Positions 52,271-64,000 of a DNA stretch of 64,000 bases are shown piece by piece. The DNA is taken from NCBI GenBank assembly GCA_951799405.1, contig OX637332.1:7011001-7075000 (forward strand), read 5' to 3'. Each line of letters opens with the position of its first letter. The stretch's first letter is position 1. The DNA is from Agapetus fuscipes (Eukaryota; Arthropoda; Insecta; Trichoptera; Glossosomatidae). Both the position numbers and the translations under genes were made by a program. The notes under the pieces are model-generated. The model searched no databases and was not told the DNA's origin. It was given only the letters and a program-made list of their open reading frames with translations.

Positions 52271-53340
52271 GCTATGGAGGAGAGGCGTCCTCCATGCACT
52301 TCACGGCGTACCTGCCGCGGCCGGACCCGGAGAGCGAGGACAGTCAGCAGCTGTGCTACGCCACGCTGCAGCCCGCGGAGATCACGGAAGTAAGAGCATT
52401 CCACCCGCCTCCTCCGCCCCCGCCCACCAGGAAGTCACTGGCCATGTGCTTCACCAGCACGGGTGCCGCCTTGTCCCTGCCGCCTAAAAAGAAGGATATC
52501 TACAGACCTTATTCCTTAGGCGACCGGCCCGCGCGCACTCTCGAGCCGCGAGCCGAGGACCTGCACGCCGCGCACGCCATCTTGGACCTCAGCCAGAGCA
52601 CCGCCTTCCTGCCCCTGCCGTCCCCGCTCCCGCCTCCACCCCCGACGCTTCAGCTCCCTCCACCCCTGCCCGACGAGCGCCTGCAGCCCGGCTCGGACAT
52701 AGACAACGCCTACACCGAAGAGGAAAAGAGAGACTTCCGAGCTGGAAAAACAGTCGCTTACACGTACGAGGCCTTCTTTGTCAGCGACGGTAGATCGAAG
52801 AGAAAAAATTTGGCCGCCCCGGACGTAGTGGCTCCCGAGGGCGACAAGGCCGAAGCAGCGACTGACAGTAAGACCAAGTACACGTGCAGCGAGTGCGGCA
52901 AACAATACGCGACCTCCAGCAACCTGTCCCGCCACAAGCAGACGCACCGCAGCCTGGACTCCGTGGCGGCCAAGAAGTGCATGACGTGCGGCAAGGCGTA
53001 CGTGTCCATGCCGGCCCTGGCCATGCACGTGCTGACCCACAAGCTGTCCCACGTGTGCGGCGTGTGCGGGAAGCTGTTCTCCCGGCCCTGGCTGCTGCAG
53101 GGACATCTGCGCTCCCACACGGGGGAGAAACCCTATGGCTGCGCGCACTGCGGGAAGGCCTTCGCTGATCGCTCCAACCTGCGCGCGCACATGCAAACAC
53201 ACTCCACCGACAAGAACTTTGAGTGCGCGCGCTGCCACAAGTCGTTTGCACTCAAGAGCTACCTGAACAAGCACCTGGAGTCCGCCTGCTTTAAGGAGGG
53301 AGAGCAGGAAGACAATGCCCTGGACCCCGCAGTCATGTGA
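52271..53340 (+). CDS. scrt: Scratch, Snail-superfamily C2H2 zinc-finger repressor, 3' coding exon
   Basis: Nuclear DNA-binding repressor of E-box targets, pan-neural in Drosophila. The exon encodes about 356 residues. A proline-rich N-terminal part (PPPPPPP, PLPSPLPPPPP) contains ILDLS, a possible CtBP-docking motif, and DIYRPYSL. The conserved pre-finger segment TYEAFFVSDGRSKRK follows. Numbering from the upstream in-frame Met at 52207, the five fingers are at 227-247 (YTCSECGKQYATSSNLSRHK), 258-278, 284-304, 312-332 and 340-361. The first four are C2H2 and the last is C2HC (C340, C343, H356, C361). The finger order and the segment CGKAYVSMPALAMH are diagnostic of Scratch rather than Snail or Slug. 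The SNAG exon expected upstream is not in the window. The exon is strikingly GC-rich against the AT-rich surroundings, and the stop is TGA at 53338. Confidence 0.95.
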
Positions 53341-54440
53341 CCACTCGCCCCCTCCCCGTCTATCCCCTCAGTCTAATGCTAATGCTACTCTTGTGCGGCC
53401 ATCCCGAGATCTGATCTCATTTCCGCCCGATCACTAATTTTGGGCATCTGTATTTACTTCGTACTTATTCGATCTTATGCTAACTTTGGTCTTTTCCTAT
53501 ATTATTTATCTTGCATGACTTACTTCCTAGGTATAGAATGAAAGAATCGCAAAACGTCCAACTCTCATTGAGGGATCTAGATTTAAAGCCTATTTTGAAT
53601 AGGCCATAGTTGTAAATAAATTATTATAAATAATTTGAATAGTCCACAACGTAACAATTATCGAAACTCCAAGTTGATTGATATATTTAATTTTATCTAT
53701 CGTAAAGACGTTATAAAATTGATTCCTGCCCTGAAATGATTATTTTTCTATGTTAAATAATTATAAAAAAATATAAGAACCCCCTATACTCTATTAATAT
53801 TTCCTATTTTATTTGAGTAATCTCTTCTTTGTCTGACAGAATACCTCTTACTCTAAATCCTTAATAAATATAATGCACTTTTATCTATAGTCTCTTAGGC
53901 TTAGAATAAGTATTCTGGGACGATCAGTGGATAAAAAGGGAATCTAAAATTCTACTGACTCCATTTGGGGAAAGTGGACCAACAACGATCCGGAATTCAC
54001 TGATTGTTTCGTTTCTAGTCACTAATTCCATCTATTTACATTAATTTGTCTTTTCTCCACAAAGACATTTTATTTCTTCTTACAAGGGTTCTACAACGAA
54101 CTTGAGCAACGTTTCAAACACAACGAAAAAGATTTCATATAATGTAAAAATTACGAACATAAGGGTAAAATATGTATTGAATAAGAATAAATTAATAAGA
54201 AAAGTAACTTAGCTTAGGAGCAATTATTCCCTAAAAATAGAGCAACTGATTAATTCATCTAGTCAAATTCTAGTCCATATGAAACCTAAAATAATAATTA
54301 TTATAAAAAATAAAAGTCAACTGTACATAATGACGAGTCTGAAAATTATCTTTTGTAGGCGAAATTTACAAATAAAAAAGAACAAAGCTGATGACAAAAT
54401 TACGAAAAGGGAACTGATGTGTGTATGAAATAAACATAAA
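53341..54440 (+). other. scrt: Probable scratch 3' UTR
   Basis: AT-rich, repeat-free sequence after the stop. AATAAA occurs at 53615, 53863 and 54429, and the Pumilio-type UGUAAAUA at 53611. The true end cannot be placed. It may extend several kilobases. Confidence 0.5.
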
Positions 54441-55127
54441 AAAACTGCGCGAATAATTATGTAAGTATTTAATTTTCAAAAGTATAACATTTCAAATGTA
54501 ATCTTAAAATACTCAGATGAACTTATTTTCGTTAACTACACAACCTGATCAACTTTTTTGTTGTTGCATTTATACAGAAAAATAAATAAGTACATTAAAT
54601 CTTAATAGTTTTGCGGAAATTAAAGTTGTATATTCTTGCTAACATCTTACATCAAGATGTTTGGAGAGAGAGATCTAGATCGTAAGGCGTTTGTCGTATT
54701 TTTGCCTTTGATTTGTGTAAAAATTATAATCTGGAGAAAATATACATCTTCTGCATTTTTCATATTCAAAGTTATCCATCGTGTTGAATTTTCAATAACC
54801 CATTCCGTCTACAAAATGTGCTAGAAGACTATACGTTAAGTATCCAATATTATATATACTTACAGTGAAATTTATTTAAAGTTGAATAGCATATTATGTA
54901 AAAAATCATACCTACTCGTAGTTATAGCGATTTATAATTGAAGTTGTGTAGCATCGGCCAAATCAATTATTATTTATTAAAAAACCCAAAGAGTGGCATA
55001 CTTTGTTGAATCTATGAGTAGGTATTTATTATACTAAGTAAACGACAGGTTTGGTTGAATGATTTTAGGATATTTTTCTTCTTCTTTTTCTTCCTCAGCT
55101 TTTCTCAGTCCTTTCCTTCGTAGAACA
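54441..55127. other. AT-rich unique sequence
   Basis: No TE or ORF recognised. Possibly extended 3' UTR. Confidence 0.4.
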
Positions 55128-55560
55128 CCTCCAATCTTCTCAATGATTCTCTATCGGTTGCTGTGTTCAGCCCTCCTCCAACAGCAGCTCTCTTGATGTC
55201 GTTTCCTTCTTTTTTTGAGTCAATATTAATCAAAAACAGCATCATCTCAATCTTCCATAAACCCTCATCTCCCCAATCTACGTCCTTGGGCCGATTGCTA
55301 TAATTGTGTTTCTGCTACCCTTATCAACTCATTTGTCCATCTGGCGGAGAACGGTTCCCTACTGCATCTTCTGTTGCATACATAACTGCCAGTTTAGATC
55401 CTTTCTCTCCCATCAGCCATTGGTTCTTTGAGCTATGTGCACAACCCACTTCCACTTCAGGTTTTCATATTGTTGCAATATGTCGGCAACATTTGTCCTT
55501 GTACGAATCTTCTCATTTCGGAAACTGAAACGCCTTGCAGTTTATTTCATCACTCGCTAA
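55128..55560 (-). pseudogene. Old RTE-like LINE C-terminal fragment
   Basis: The minus strand reads LKWKWVVHIAQRTNG, then a stop, then WERKDLNWQ. Further on, across frame breaks, it reads RWTNELIRVAETQL. These match the LKWxWxGHIxRRxDGRW and RWxDELxxVAGxxW blocks near the end of insect RTE polyproteins. Several stops and shifts show it is ancient. It is the only clear TE in the last 11 kb. Confidence 0.6.
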
Positions 55561-58500
55561 GCGACAAGTTATCAAGCACAAACCTCCCAATTGGTATTCC
55601 ACATACCTCTGATCTGGGAAAAATGCATCAATTTTTAGTCCTTTTTCTGAAATCATTTAACCATCTTTTCTGAAAATTTCCCCTCTCTTCTGTTTGTTAT
55701 TTGCTGTCAATCAGAAACAATCATAATTCATCTATGTTTTATTAATTATTACTCATCAGAGGAATCGAAAACATTTCACACAAAACAGCATTTTTAAATA
55801 TCATTAAAAGTCAAGACTTCTCCAGTCGGCAAGTCAAGGGTTTACCGTTTGCTAAATGAGCGAGGAAATTGATTTTGAAGCCGACGGATGTGGAAACAAA
55901 AACATTTCTTTCTTAAAGATATTGTTAGAAAGAAATGAGCAAAAGTACTTTTCCTTATTGCTTACAAAAAATACGTCTTTTAGTATAATTTAGACCAAAC
56001 TCATCGCTTGTTCTTATTTAGATTTAATATCTTAGTTTTATATGTTTGAAAGCAGCTACATACCAAAAAATAATTTTAGTATTTCGAAGACTTAAAGAAC
56101 AAAAAGACGTTCCTAAAGACTTTCTTATGCATTTAAACTTTAAAAACAAATAAATAATGTATAAATCGCACGTTCTTTTATTTTATACGTACATAGTTGT
56201 CTTTGTACCTACACTCTCTTTTATTCACTTATAATCATGGAGTTCTATTAAAATGTCCTTATAAATCCATGCTTACAATGCATTTGATTTTTTTCCGAAT
56301 TATTTTTTTCGAACAAAGAAACATCAAAGTTTTTTTTGTTCAAAAGTATTCAACAACTTTTTCGCGGCACTAACATTTTTTTTTAAAACTGAATTGCAGT
56401 ATTTTTATTCGCACGATTGTTTAATAAATTTTCCTTTTACTTGAATTTTACTGTTTTTTTAAATGTAGCATGGTTTTCATTGTGTGTGTTTATTTTTTCG
56501 TGTGCGTGTGTTTTAATGAATGTTTTTTTTCGATGGGTGATAAACTAGTCATACAAACGTAATATATACATAAACATAAAACGTTTATTTAAATTTATTT
56601 GCTAATATTAAACTATATTTAATAAATTAGCATAGACGCGTATTGCATTACACTTGTAAAATTATGAAACTTCTGTTGATTTCGTATCAATAATTAGTCA
56701 ATTCTGTATAGGCATATAATTGCAAGTTTTATTTTATTTATCAATGATTTTGTAAATATTAGAAGTAATATAAGCTACCACATCAGCTTACAAAAGATCT
56801 CATGTATAATAAGTAGATTTAGGTAATTGTAAACAATTCATAAAGAAACGTTTTTTGCACATTTTTTGTACAACTAAAATTGCAAAACCCTAATTTTCCG
56901 TCGGTGATAAGGATGTGCTCAAAAGGTTTTAAGACTGATCAGATAATTGAAAAAATAGTTAAGACAAGGCAAACTAAAATTCTTCGAGGTACGGCACTTG
57001 AGTTTGAACACAATGATTTAGACATTTTTTCCATTGTTAAGGAGCTTCCAGTCAGTTCTTGTACATAGGACTGTGAATAAACCCCATAAAAACTGCCCAA
57101 ATTGATGGAATCGTCCCCAGTTGCTCCTTTTCCTATGATTTCTTGTTCCAAAAAAAACAAAAAGTTTCTGGGAGAGGCGTCAAATTATTACATATGTGGC
57201 AGTGATATTTTTTTAAAACTTGTCAAAACTTTCGTAGAGGCATTACTGGACAATTGAAATGGACTAATCTATAATGGACTACTAATGGACTACTAATGAG
57301 AGCTTTGCCACGACAATGCGCCTTCCTACACGTCACTCAATATTTTTTTTTTTGGCTAAATTTAATGAGAAAACACTTTTGCATCTATTTTATATTAGCC
57401 CCGATCTCATTTTTGACCTCAAATTTTGATCACCCGATCAAGAAAAATAGAAAAAAACGAGGTTATACGATTTGTCTAGGCAACTCTGCAGTATTCTGCG
57501 TAATGACTTAATACAGGGAGTCTTTTCACAATATATGCATAAATTGTAGTAGCAGGGTAATAGAGCTCGAAGGTCATATCTAAAAGAATATTTAATTAAT
57601 GCACTTTTATTTTAATAATATGTAAAGTTACAAATCAGTCTTGAAACTTTTGAAACACACCGTTCTATGAAATATTATTGATTTTGATCCACAACCTTTT
57701 ATTAAATTTATGAAAAAAAATGCAATTTCATTAGTCTACCCCGAAAAAATTATAAAAGCATTTTAAATTGTTTCAATAAGTTTTACATGCGAGAATTCAT
57801 TTAATTTATTTTCGCGTGTATTTTTTTCTGGAAATAAATATTTATAAAATAAAGAAACTAAACTAAACGCAACGTAATGCAAATAAAAAGGTAACTTAAC
57901 TAAAAATAATGAAAAATATGTACTATTTGCAATAAAATAAAACTAATAAACGAAGAAGAAAATAAAATGAAGAAATTACAGCAATTAAGCAATAACGCAG
58001 TTAGGTAATAAAAATTTGGATCAAAAATTTTTTTTTTTCTGTGATAAAAGGAAACGGTAAAATCAATTGAAACAATAATCATGCAATACAATGACAAAAA
58101 TACGTATTAAAAAATTATAAAACAACGAAGTTACTGATCAAATATCAACTTGCGAAAAAAGCAAATCCAACGTATTTCAATTAATTTTTGTTTTATCTTA
58201 TGACGTCCTTACTATTGATTTGAATTATTTAATTTTAGAAAACGAAGCCGTGAAATTCAATTTATTAACACTTTTTTTGCAAATTTTAAAAGTTAATGTC
58301 ACGCCACGTAAAATTAGTAAAAATTTAACATAGAAAATGTGTGTGTAAATATGTAGGTACAGTGCAACATGCATTAAGTATTATAATGTTAGTGTCGTGA
58401 AACCCTTTATTTCAAGTTTTGATGGAACAATTTGTTTTGAATTCTTATAATACTTAAAAATAGAACTAGGTTTAAACTTTGGAACTACACAAATAAAGAC

Positions 58501-61020
58501 GATTTAATTGATAGAATTTTTTCCAATTTAAAAATAGCAAAAAGAGAAGAGAAGTATTATTCTGCGGGGAAACGAAAAAAAATACACCAAAAATATTTAT
58601 GGAACCAGAGATATTTTCTTAGACTATTGTAATAAGTATATTAATAGATATATTTACCAAATACATAAGTTTAAAAATAGCTTAAAAAGGAAACTTAAAA
58701 TGCACCATAATAATTATTATACTGAATAGTTTAGCTTACAGTTTTGTTTTTAATAATAGCTAAGATCTAGGTGTACATGAAATAATAAAAATAATTATTG
58801 TAAACATTATTTAAAACATAGTATATTATTTATTCTTGTACAGTAATAAACATTATACAGTTAAGCAAGAAAAAAGAATGATAAAGTTCATTCAATATTC
58901 AATATTGTAAGACGACATTTCTGTTGTTTATAGAATCACAACAATTTAAATCATCTTCATCATTCCCTACAATTTTTAACAACAATCATTAACCGCGAAA
59001 ATAAATCACAATAATTTTGTAAAAAAATAGCATTCAATGGTTTGATTGCTTAAACGTTGAACTAGATAATTTATAATTTCATCAAAAACTTAATTTCAAG
59101 TTTTTATAGTTCCCAAACCTCGATCCTTTTTCAAAAAGTGGGCCTTTATTATTTTGTTACGAAGAAACAGCCGAAAAATGGAATCATGCGTAAAAATTAA
59201 GTAAATACACATACAGTGAACTTTCATTTGAAAGTTCATTCTATCAGTTTTTGACTGTAAGAATTAATCCCTTTAAAAAATATTCCCTTCGTTCTGTCAC
59301 ACAATTCCATACTCATCAAATTATTTTTCATACTAAACCATTCCATTTTATATAATTTACAGATAGCATATATGTAGGATACATAATACTTCATTAACCA
59401 TAATACATAGAGTAAGTCCTAAAATATGTAAATAAAAATTAATTATAAGACAATTTTTGTTTTATCTTATGACTAGTTTTGTACATTTTTTATGGCTTAC
59501 TTAGAGGCGTGATCACTTAGATACTGTCGATTGCTACACCGATACAATAGACTGTCACAAAATAACACATTAAAACCCTACAGCAACACTAACAACATTC
59601 AGAAGAGTTTACATTTATGAAAACTTTTATTTGTTTCCGAATATTGTATAAAATTTATCGAAAATTGTTTGTAATATTTATGATTGTGGCTTAGATTACC
59701 ATGTACTTTAATTCACCGGAGTAAAGCACAATTGAAACAAGAAAAAATATATTCTTATCTCGTCAATTTTGGAAAGATACTGTGAGTGCATTTAGTTGTA
59801 ATGCATTTAAACATGGTATTTCTTTTTAAATACTGCATGACTACATTTTTACATTACGAGTGTTGAATTCAATATCACTTGTTGTTTGAACAATGAATAT
59901 TTGGATGGATCTTCCTCCCTATTTATGTGAATTTTAATATACTCGTAGTTGTATAAAAATTTGTACATGAAAATGCGGTAGAAATGTATTGGACATAAAT
60001 TGATATTTTTAGTTAGTCCTTTATTATTTTACCACTAAGATTACAAATTAAAACTAAAATTATAAACCTTACATCATTTTTAGTAATGAAATTACGTCCT
60101 GAAAAAATCCCAATTAAGTCTGCATTTTTGACGACGACCAACAGGTATTTCGATTACTTCTAAAAAATTATGTATCTAAAATTTTAAATATATTGCAACA
60201 GATTTAAGAACTATTGTTTAAATTGTGCTCTACCTAGTAAATTGTGTTAACATATAACTTTAAATATGATTCAGGTATTAAACAAAATGAAGAGAACAAA
60301 TTTTGTGTATCGGACGTAAAAAGGAAAATAATAAATGACTTGACTAAAAGATGGAAAATTATAATGGGATAGTTTTTTCCTGGATAACAACCGACTTAAA
60401 TATGCTTGGGATATAAAAAAAGTTAATCTATGAATTCACAAATTCTATGTAATGCTAAGTGTCTGTATTTGGCATAAAATGAAAAGCAATATTTTGATTT
60501 AAAATTAAGAAAAAAAATTGAAAACGACACGATTGTAAACATTTGAAAATAAGTAACAAACGAAACGAAAGGAACATAAAATTAGTGTAGAAAATAAAAA
60601 TAACACATCGAATACATACTTCGTGTCATGAAAAATAAAAACTACTGAAATGAAATTTTGAAGGATTTTTATATTTGAACAGTATTTTGGTCAATTAGAA
60701 AAGTTAATTATACATTTTAGGTACTCACATTAAAACTGAGTTTTCTCCTAATGAATTAGGTCCTCGAAATTGTCTTTTTATGAATTCGGAGATAAGTTCA
60801 ACCATTCTTATGAGAAACAAAATTATCGATAATTTGGAAACACTGAAATTCATGGAAACGTATGATTTACGTGGGACTAAAACGAAACAAACCTATGATA
60901 TTTGATTATTAAAATATATTATGATATTATACAAACAAACATGAAAAACAACTGAAAATTGTGATTGCGATGTAATTGATATTTTTTTATGAAAAATTAT
61001 TATTGTACCAAAATTTTGCT
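55561..61020. other. Long AT-rich, repeat-free region
   Basis: More than 5 kb with none of the repeat families that fill 1-51 kb. UGUAAAUA motifs lie at 56751, 58344 and 59427. The small open frames have no domains. It is consistent with a long 3' UTR or gene-poor flank. Confidence 0.4.
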
Positions 61021-61190
61021 TAGGTATTGAATGATCGTTGATAGGCAAAGGGCGGTGAGCTGTCGTGGACTATTCAGGACTGGGGTTCGCGTCTCCGAGG
61101 GGCTTGATATTCACAAAGCAATAAAACATGTAGGTTCCTGTCACCGCCAACAGCGGGACGGGCTAGTCGTTCCCTTATATACGTATAGAG
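61021..61190. other. Isolated GC-rich block with inverted arms
   Basis: 'ggcggtga' (61051-61058) and 'tcaccgcc' (61141-61148) are perfect complements around an 82-bp loop. The surrounding kilobases are strongly AT-rich. It could be a structured RNA element or part of an exon. Confidence 0.35.
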
Positions 61191-64000
61191 ATACAACCTT
61201 AATCTAAGCGTATATGCATTCCTTGTAATATTAACACTATACCTATAGCGACATGTAAGTAAGATTATAAGTACTAGTCACGAGTATTTGTAAACTTAGG
61301 ATTACTGATAATTCATTTTGAAAATGACTACTGTGTATCAAAAAGCAATAAATATACAATTAACTATTGTATATATCTAGAAAGATATCCAGAGCAATAA
61401 AATCTGCAATATCAACGAAATTATAAGCAATTTAGAAAAGCAATATTTGGCATATTTAGGCATTGTGGCATATAAGATGATAAGTATATATTTATAGAAT
61501 TTATTCAAAAGTAAAAACTTAGTTTTGCTTGTAATGAAAAGGCGTCTGAATGTTTTGCAGCGCCGAGTAGATTCCGTAGAAGTATCGAATAAAGAACAAC
61601 GATTGTGAGCTGGAAGGCGATCAAAGTGTATTAATATTTACTATTATGTATGTTGCGGAGAGAAGGAGGAACACCCAAAACTATGCACCACTATGTCTTA
61701 GATGAAATTTATTAATCAAAATTATTTGAAATTAGTTGGAAATATGATGAATTATTATTGATATATATATATTTAACATTGTAGTAGATACTAGATGAAT
61801 ATTTTTACAAGTCCTAGATCGTTTTGTCCATTTATACCTATATTATATTGTATTATGTAAACCTAATTATTTGTAGAAAAAATGTCGTTTCAAATAATGA
61901 AATTGGTAGAAAATGCCGTGTTATGAAATTATAATTAAATTTGTCAATTTTAAACAATTTTAGTATATTGGAAATGCAGTTTTTTGTCACAATTTTATGA
62001 AGTTTAATTAATTAGTTATGAAAGAAATAGAAAGCAATATACGGCTAACTAAAGCAATATTTGGCTTAATTATAGAAGTACTTATGAAAATATATAATTT
62101 AAAAGTATTTGAACGAACTGTTCGATAATATTGTAGAATTAAGACTACGAGTATATTATGGCTTGATTAGCATTGTTTTTGTCATACATTTGCATTTCTT
62201 TTTTTTTTTTTTGAAAATTCCATGTCAATAAGTTAAACTTTGTTTACGAAATTAATTTTTGATTGTGTAAGATACCCACTCAGAAAACTAATGAGAGTTT
62301 ATTTATTGCTACATATTAACATGGCTAAACGAAACGTTTTAACCATTCATTGTAAGCATTGCATTATAATTTGGATTTGTGTAAAAAGAAGAATACTTCT
62401 TGTCTTTTTAAAAGAACTGAAATACAACATCACTTGAATATTCAACATGTGTGTCTATCGGCTATAATTAATATTAAGAATAAATTATTTCAGTTTCACA
62501 ATTTGGGTTAGCACAAAAATATTGTATTTGATGATAGCACATTTTATAAAAAAAATCTTTTACAGCCCTTTTTGCATTTATGTTTTTTTTTACATTTATG
62601 ACTGGTTAACTTATAAACGACTCCTTTCGTAATTCATGTTTTTTGTGTTTTCTTAGTTTTAAAAGTGTTTTTTTTGTGCACTTATTTTACAAAATTATGT
62701 TGCATAAAATATTCATTGGTTTGACAAAAATTCACTGATTATTATTAGTATTGCAAAAATATAATTTAAACAATTTATTGAAGAATTTAAGTGTCTTTTT
62801 TTCTTGCAAATACATAAAAGAAGCTACAGATAAAATAATAATATCAAAATAGTTTAATTTTGGTGTCCGATTATAGGGATAATAGTCGTACCAAAATGCA
62901 TTAAAAATAACGATACATAGATTCAAAAAAATATTTTTATGCTGAACTTTAAACCAAATAAAATAATACAATTTGTATCAATAACGTGAAAGTAAAATTA
63001 CAAATTACAATTGTAGTTTTAAAAACTCAACCACAAAGTGATGAAACGTACCGAGATGGTATTTGTATATTCTCTATTAGATACTCACAATATCCGTAGA
63101 GTGCCGTTTTTAAATGAAGATATGTTTATTATTTCAATGTTTTGAAATGTCCGTATCCAAGATACAAGAAAGATTTTGCCATCTCATTTTGCATATTTCA
63201 ACAAATGAATTCGTAAAACAGCTACTGCATTCATTACTTTGTGGATCTTAATTCAAATAGTTCAGTCTTCTCTTTCATGGTATTTTAATGTCGTCTAGGT
63301 GACGGTAATGTTTCCTAAATACAAATAAATATACAGTTTACGTATCGAGTTGTAAAGATTGATTTGATGTAAAACTCGAAACTCTTCATGTAATTACATG
63401 AAAAGTTCATGTAAATAGTGAAAAGGTGTAAATTATGCTACTTAAAGTATTGTGAACGATAAGAATTTTTCAGTGTCATATACATAAGTCCTTAAAAAAT
63501 TGTGTACCTATTTCTCAACAAATAATAATCTCCAAGTATTTACTCTGATATAAATTTTAAATGGACTAATTAATTACATACTTAGTTTCAGATGCAATCA
63601 AAATGTAAATAAGAAGAAGTTGAAAATAATGATACTTGTAATTATTATATCCCTACCATAAAGATTCCGCGTTTGATTCAAAACTTTTAAACAATTTATG
63701 AGTATGTAAGTAAACGACATTATCTTTCTTGAATGAATCAATTTGTAAAGTACAGTGATGTCACATTGAAGAAATATGCATCTGTGTATAAATGTGCCCT
63801 GAATATTTTTGAATTTAAACAATAAAAAAAATCTTTATTACTATGTATCTTCTCAAGTACCTACAATGATGCCAACAATTTGAAAGTTAATAATAATCAG
63901 ATGTAAGAGATTTTCAAATCTACGTTTCATAACTCAAGAAATCCACATTGTATGACCTTTAGAATATATTTTGTGTCGTTGCAGCGAGTTTGCGCAGAGC
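61191..64000. other. AT-rich, repeat-free sequence to the window end
   Basis: Another small GC-richer patch starts after 'ttttgcag' at 61560. The last bases, 'tgtgtcgttgcag' then 'cgagtttgcgcagagc', could be an acceptor and the start of an exon cut by the window edge. Nothing else is supported. Confidence 0.35.

Noticed and set aside
52516..53274. 252-codon open frame antisense to scratch, and other long frames there
   Set aside because: They are shadows produced by the GC-rich scratch exon. The zinc-finger frame is unambiguous.
1..64000. CRISPR arrays, bacterial operons or phage-type defence genes
   Set aside because: Splice sites, SINEs, LINEs and a metazoan transcription factor show a eukaryotic genome. 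No regularly spaced identical repeats with unique spacers were seen; the tandem arrays have no spacers.

Overview
The window reads as an AT-rich insect genome with many transposable elements. A lepidopteran-like or other large-genome insect is plausible, but I cannot name the order. The evidence is a near-perfect Scratch (Snail-superfamily) zinc-finger exon, a PHD/FP-type CR1-jockey-like LINE, Penelope-like elements, a copia-like solo LTR, a mariner end, and tRNA-derived SINEs with (ATT)n tails. The only confident host gene is scratch (scrt). Its large 3' coding exon lies at 52271-53340 behind a clear splice acceptor; the first (SNAG) exon is not in the window. Most or all of 1-52270 is therefore scratch intron or upstream flank.

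Layout. 1-14 kb: repeats in AT-rich DNA: a 56-bp tandem repeat, a solo LTR, tRNA-SINEs, a 920-bp TIR transposon, a mariner end, and the first copies of a roughly 250-bp dispersed repeat (family M). 14.4-22.7 kb: a Penelope-type foldback unit, an apparently intact two-ORF LINE on the minus strand, a 200-N gap, then a Penelope-like element (RT plus GIY-YIG) with one frameshift. 22.7-52 kb: dense family M copies, three SINE families, MITEs, LINE fragments, several satellite-like tandem arrays, and further Penelope-type foldback units. 52.2-53.3 kb: scratch. 53.3-64 kb: almost repeat-free AT-rich DNA with poly(A) and Pumilio-type motifs, possibly a very long neural 3' UTR, broken only by an old RTE fragment.

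The most interesting signal is a set of hammerhead-ribozyme-like motifs, four clear and two degenerate. They sit in Penelope-type terminal or foldback units. One lies just 3' of the Penelope ORF. Three have the expected stem I complement, a 3-4 bp stem II, GAAA and a one-pair stem III before an NUH cleavage triplet. One shows an apparent C3-G8 to U3-A8 double change. The ribozyme loop occurs in both orientations relative to a shared flanking block, as if flipped between inverted arms.

All readings were made by eye. Coordinates of repeat edges are approximate to a few bases, and clade names for the LINEs are tentative.
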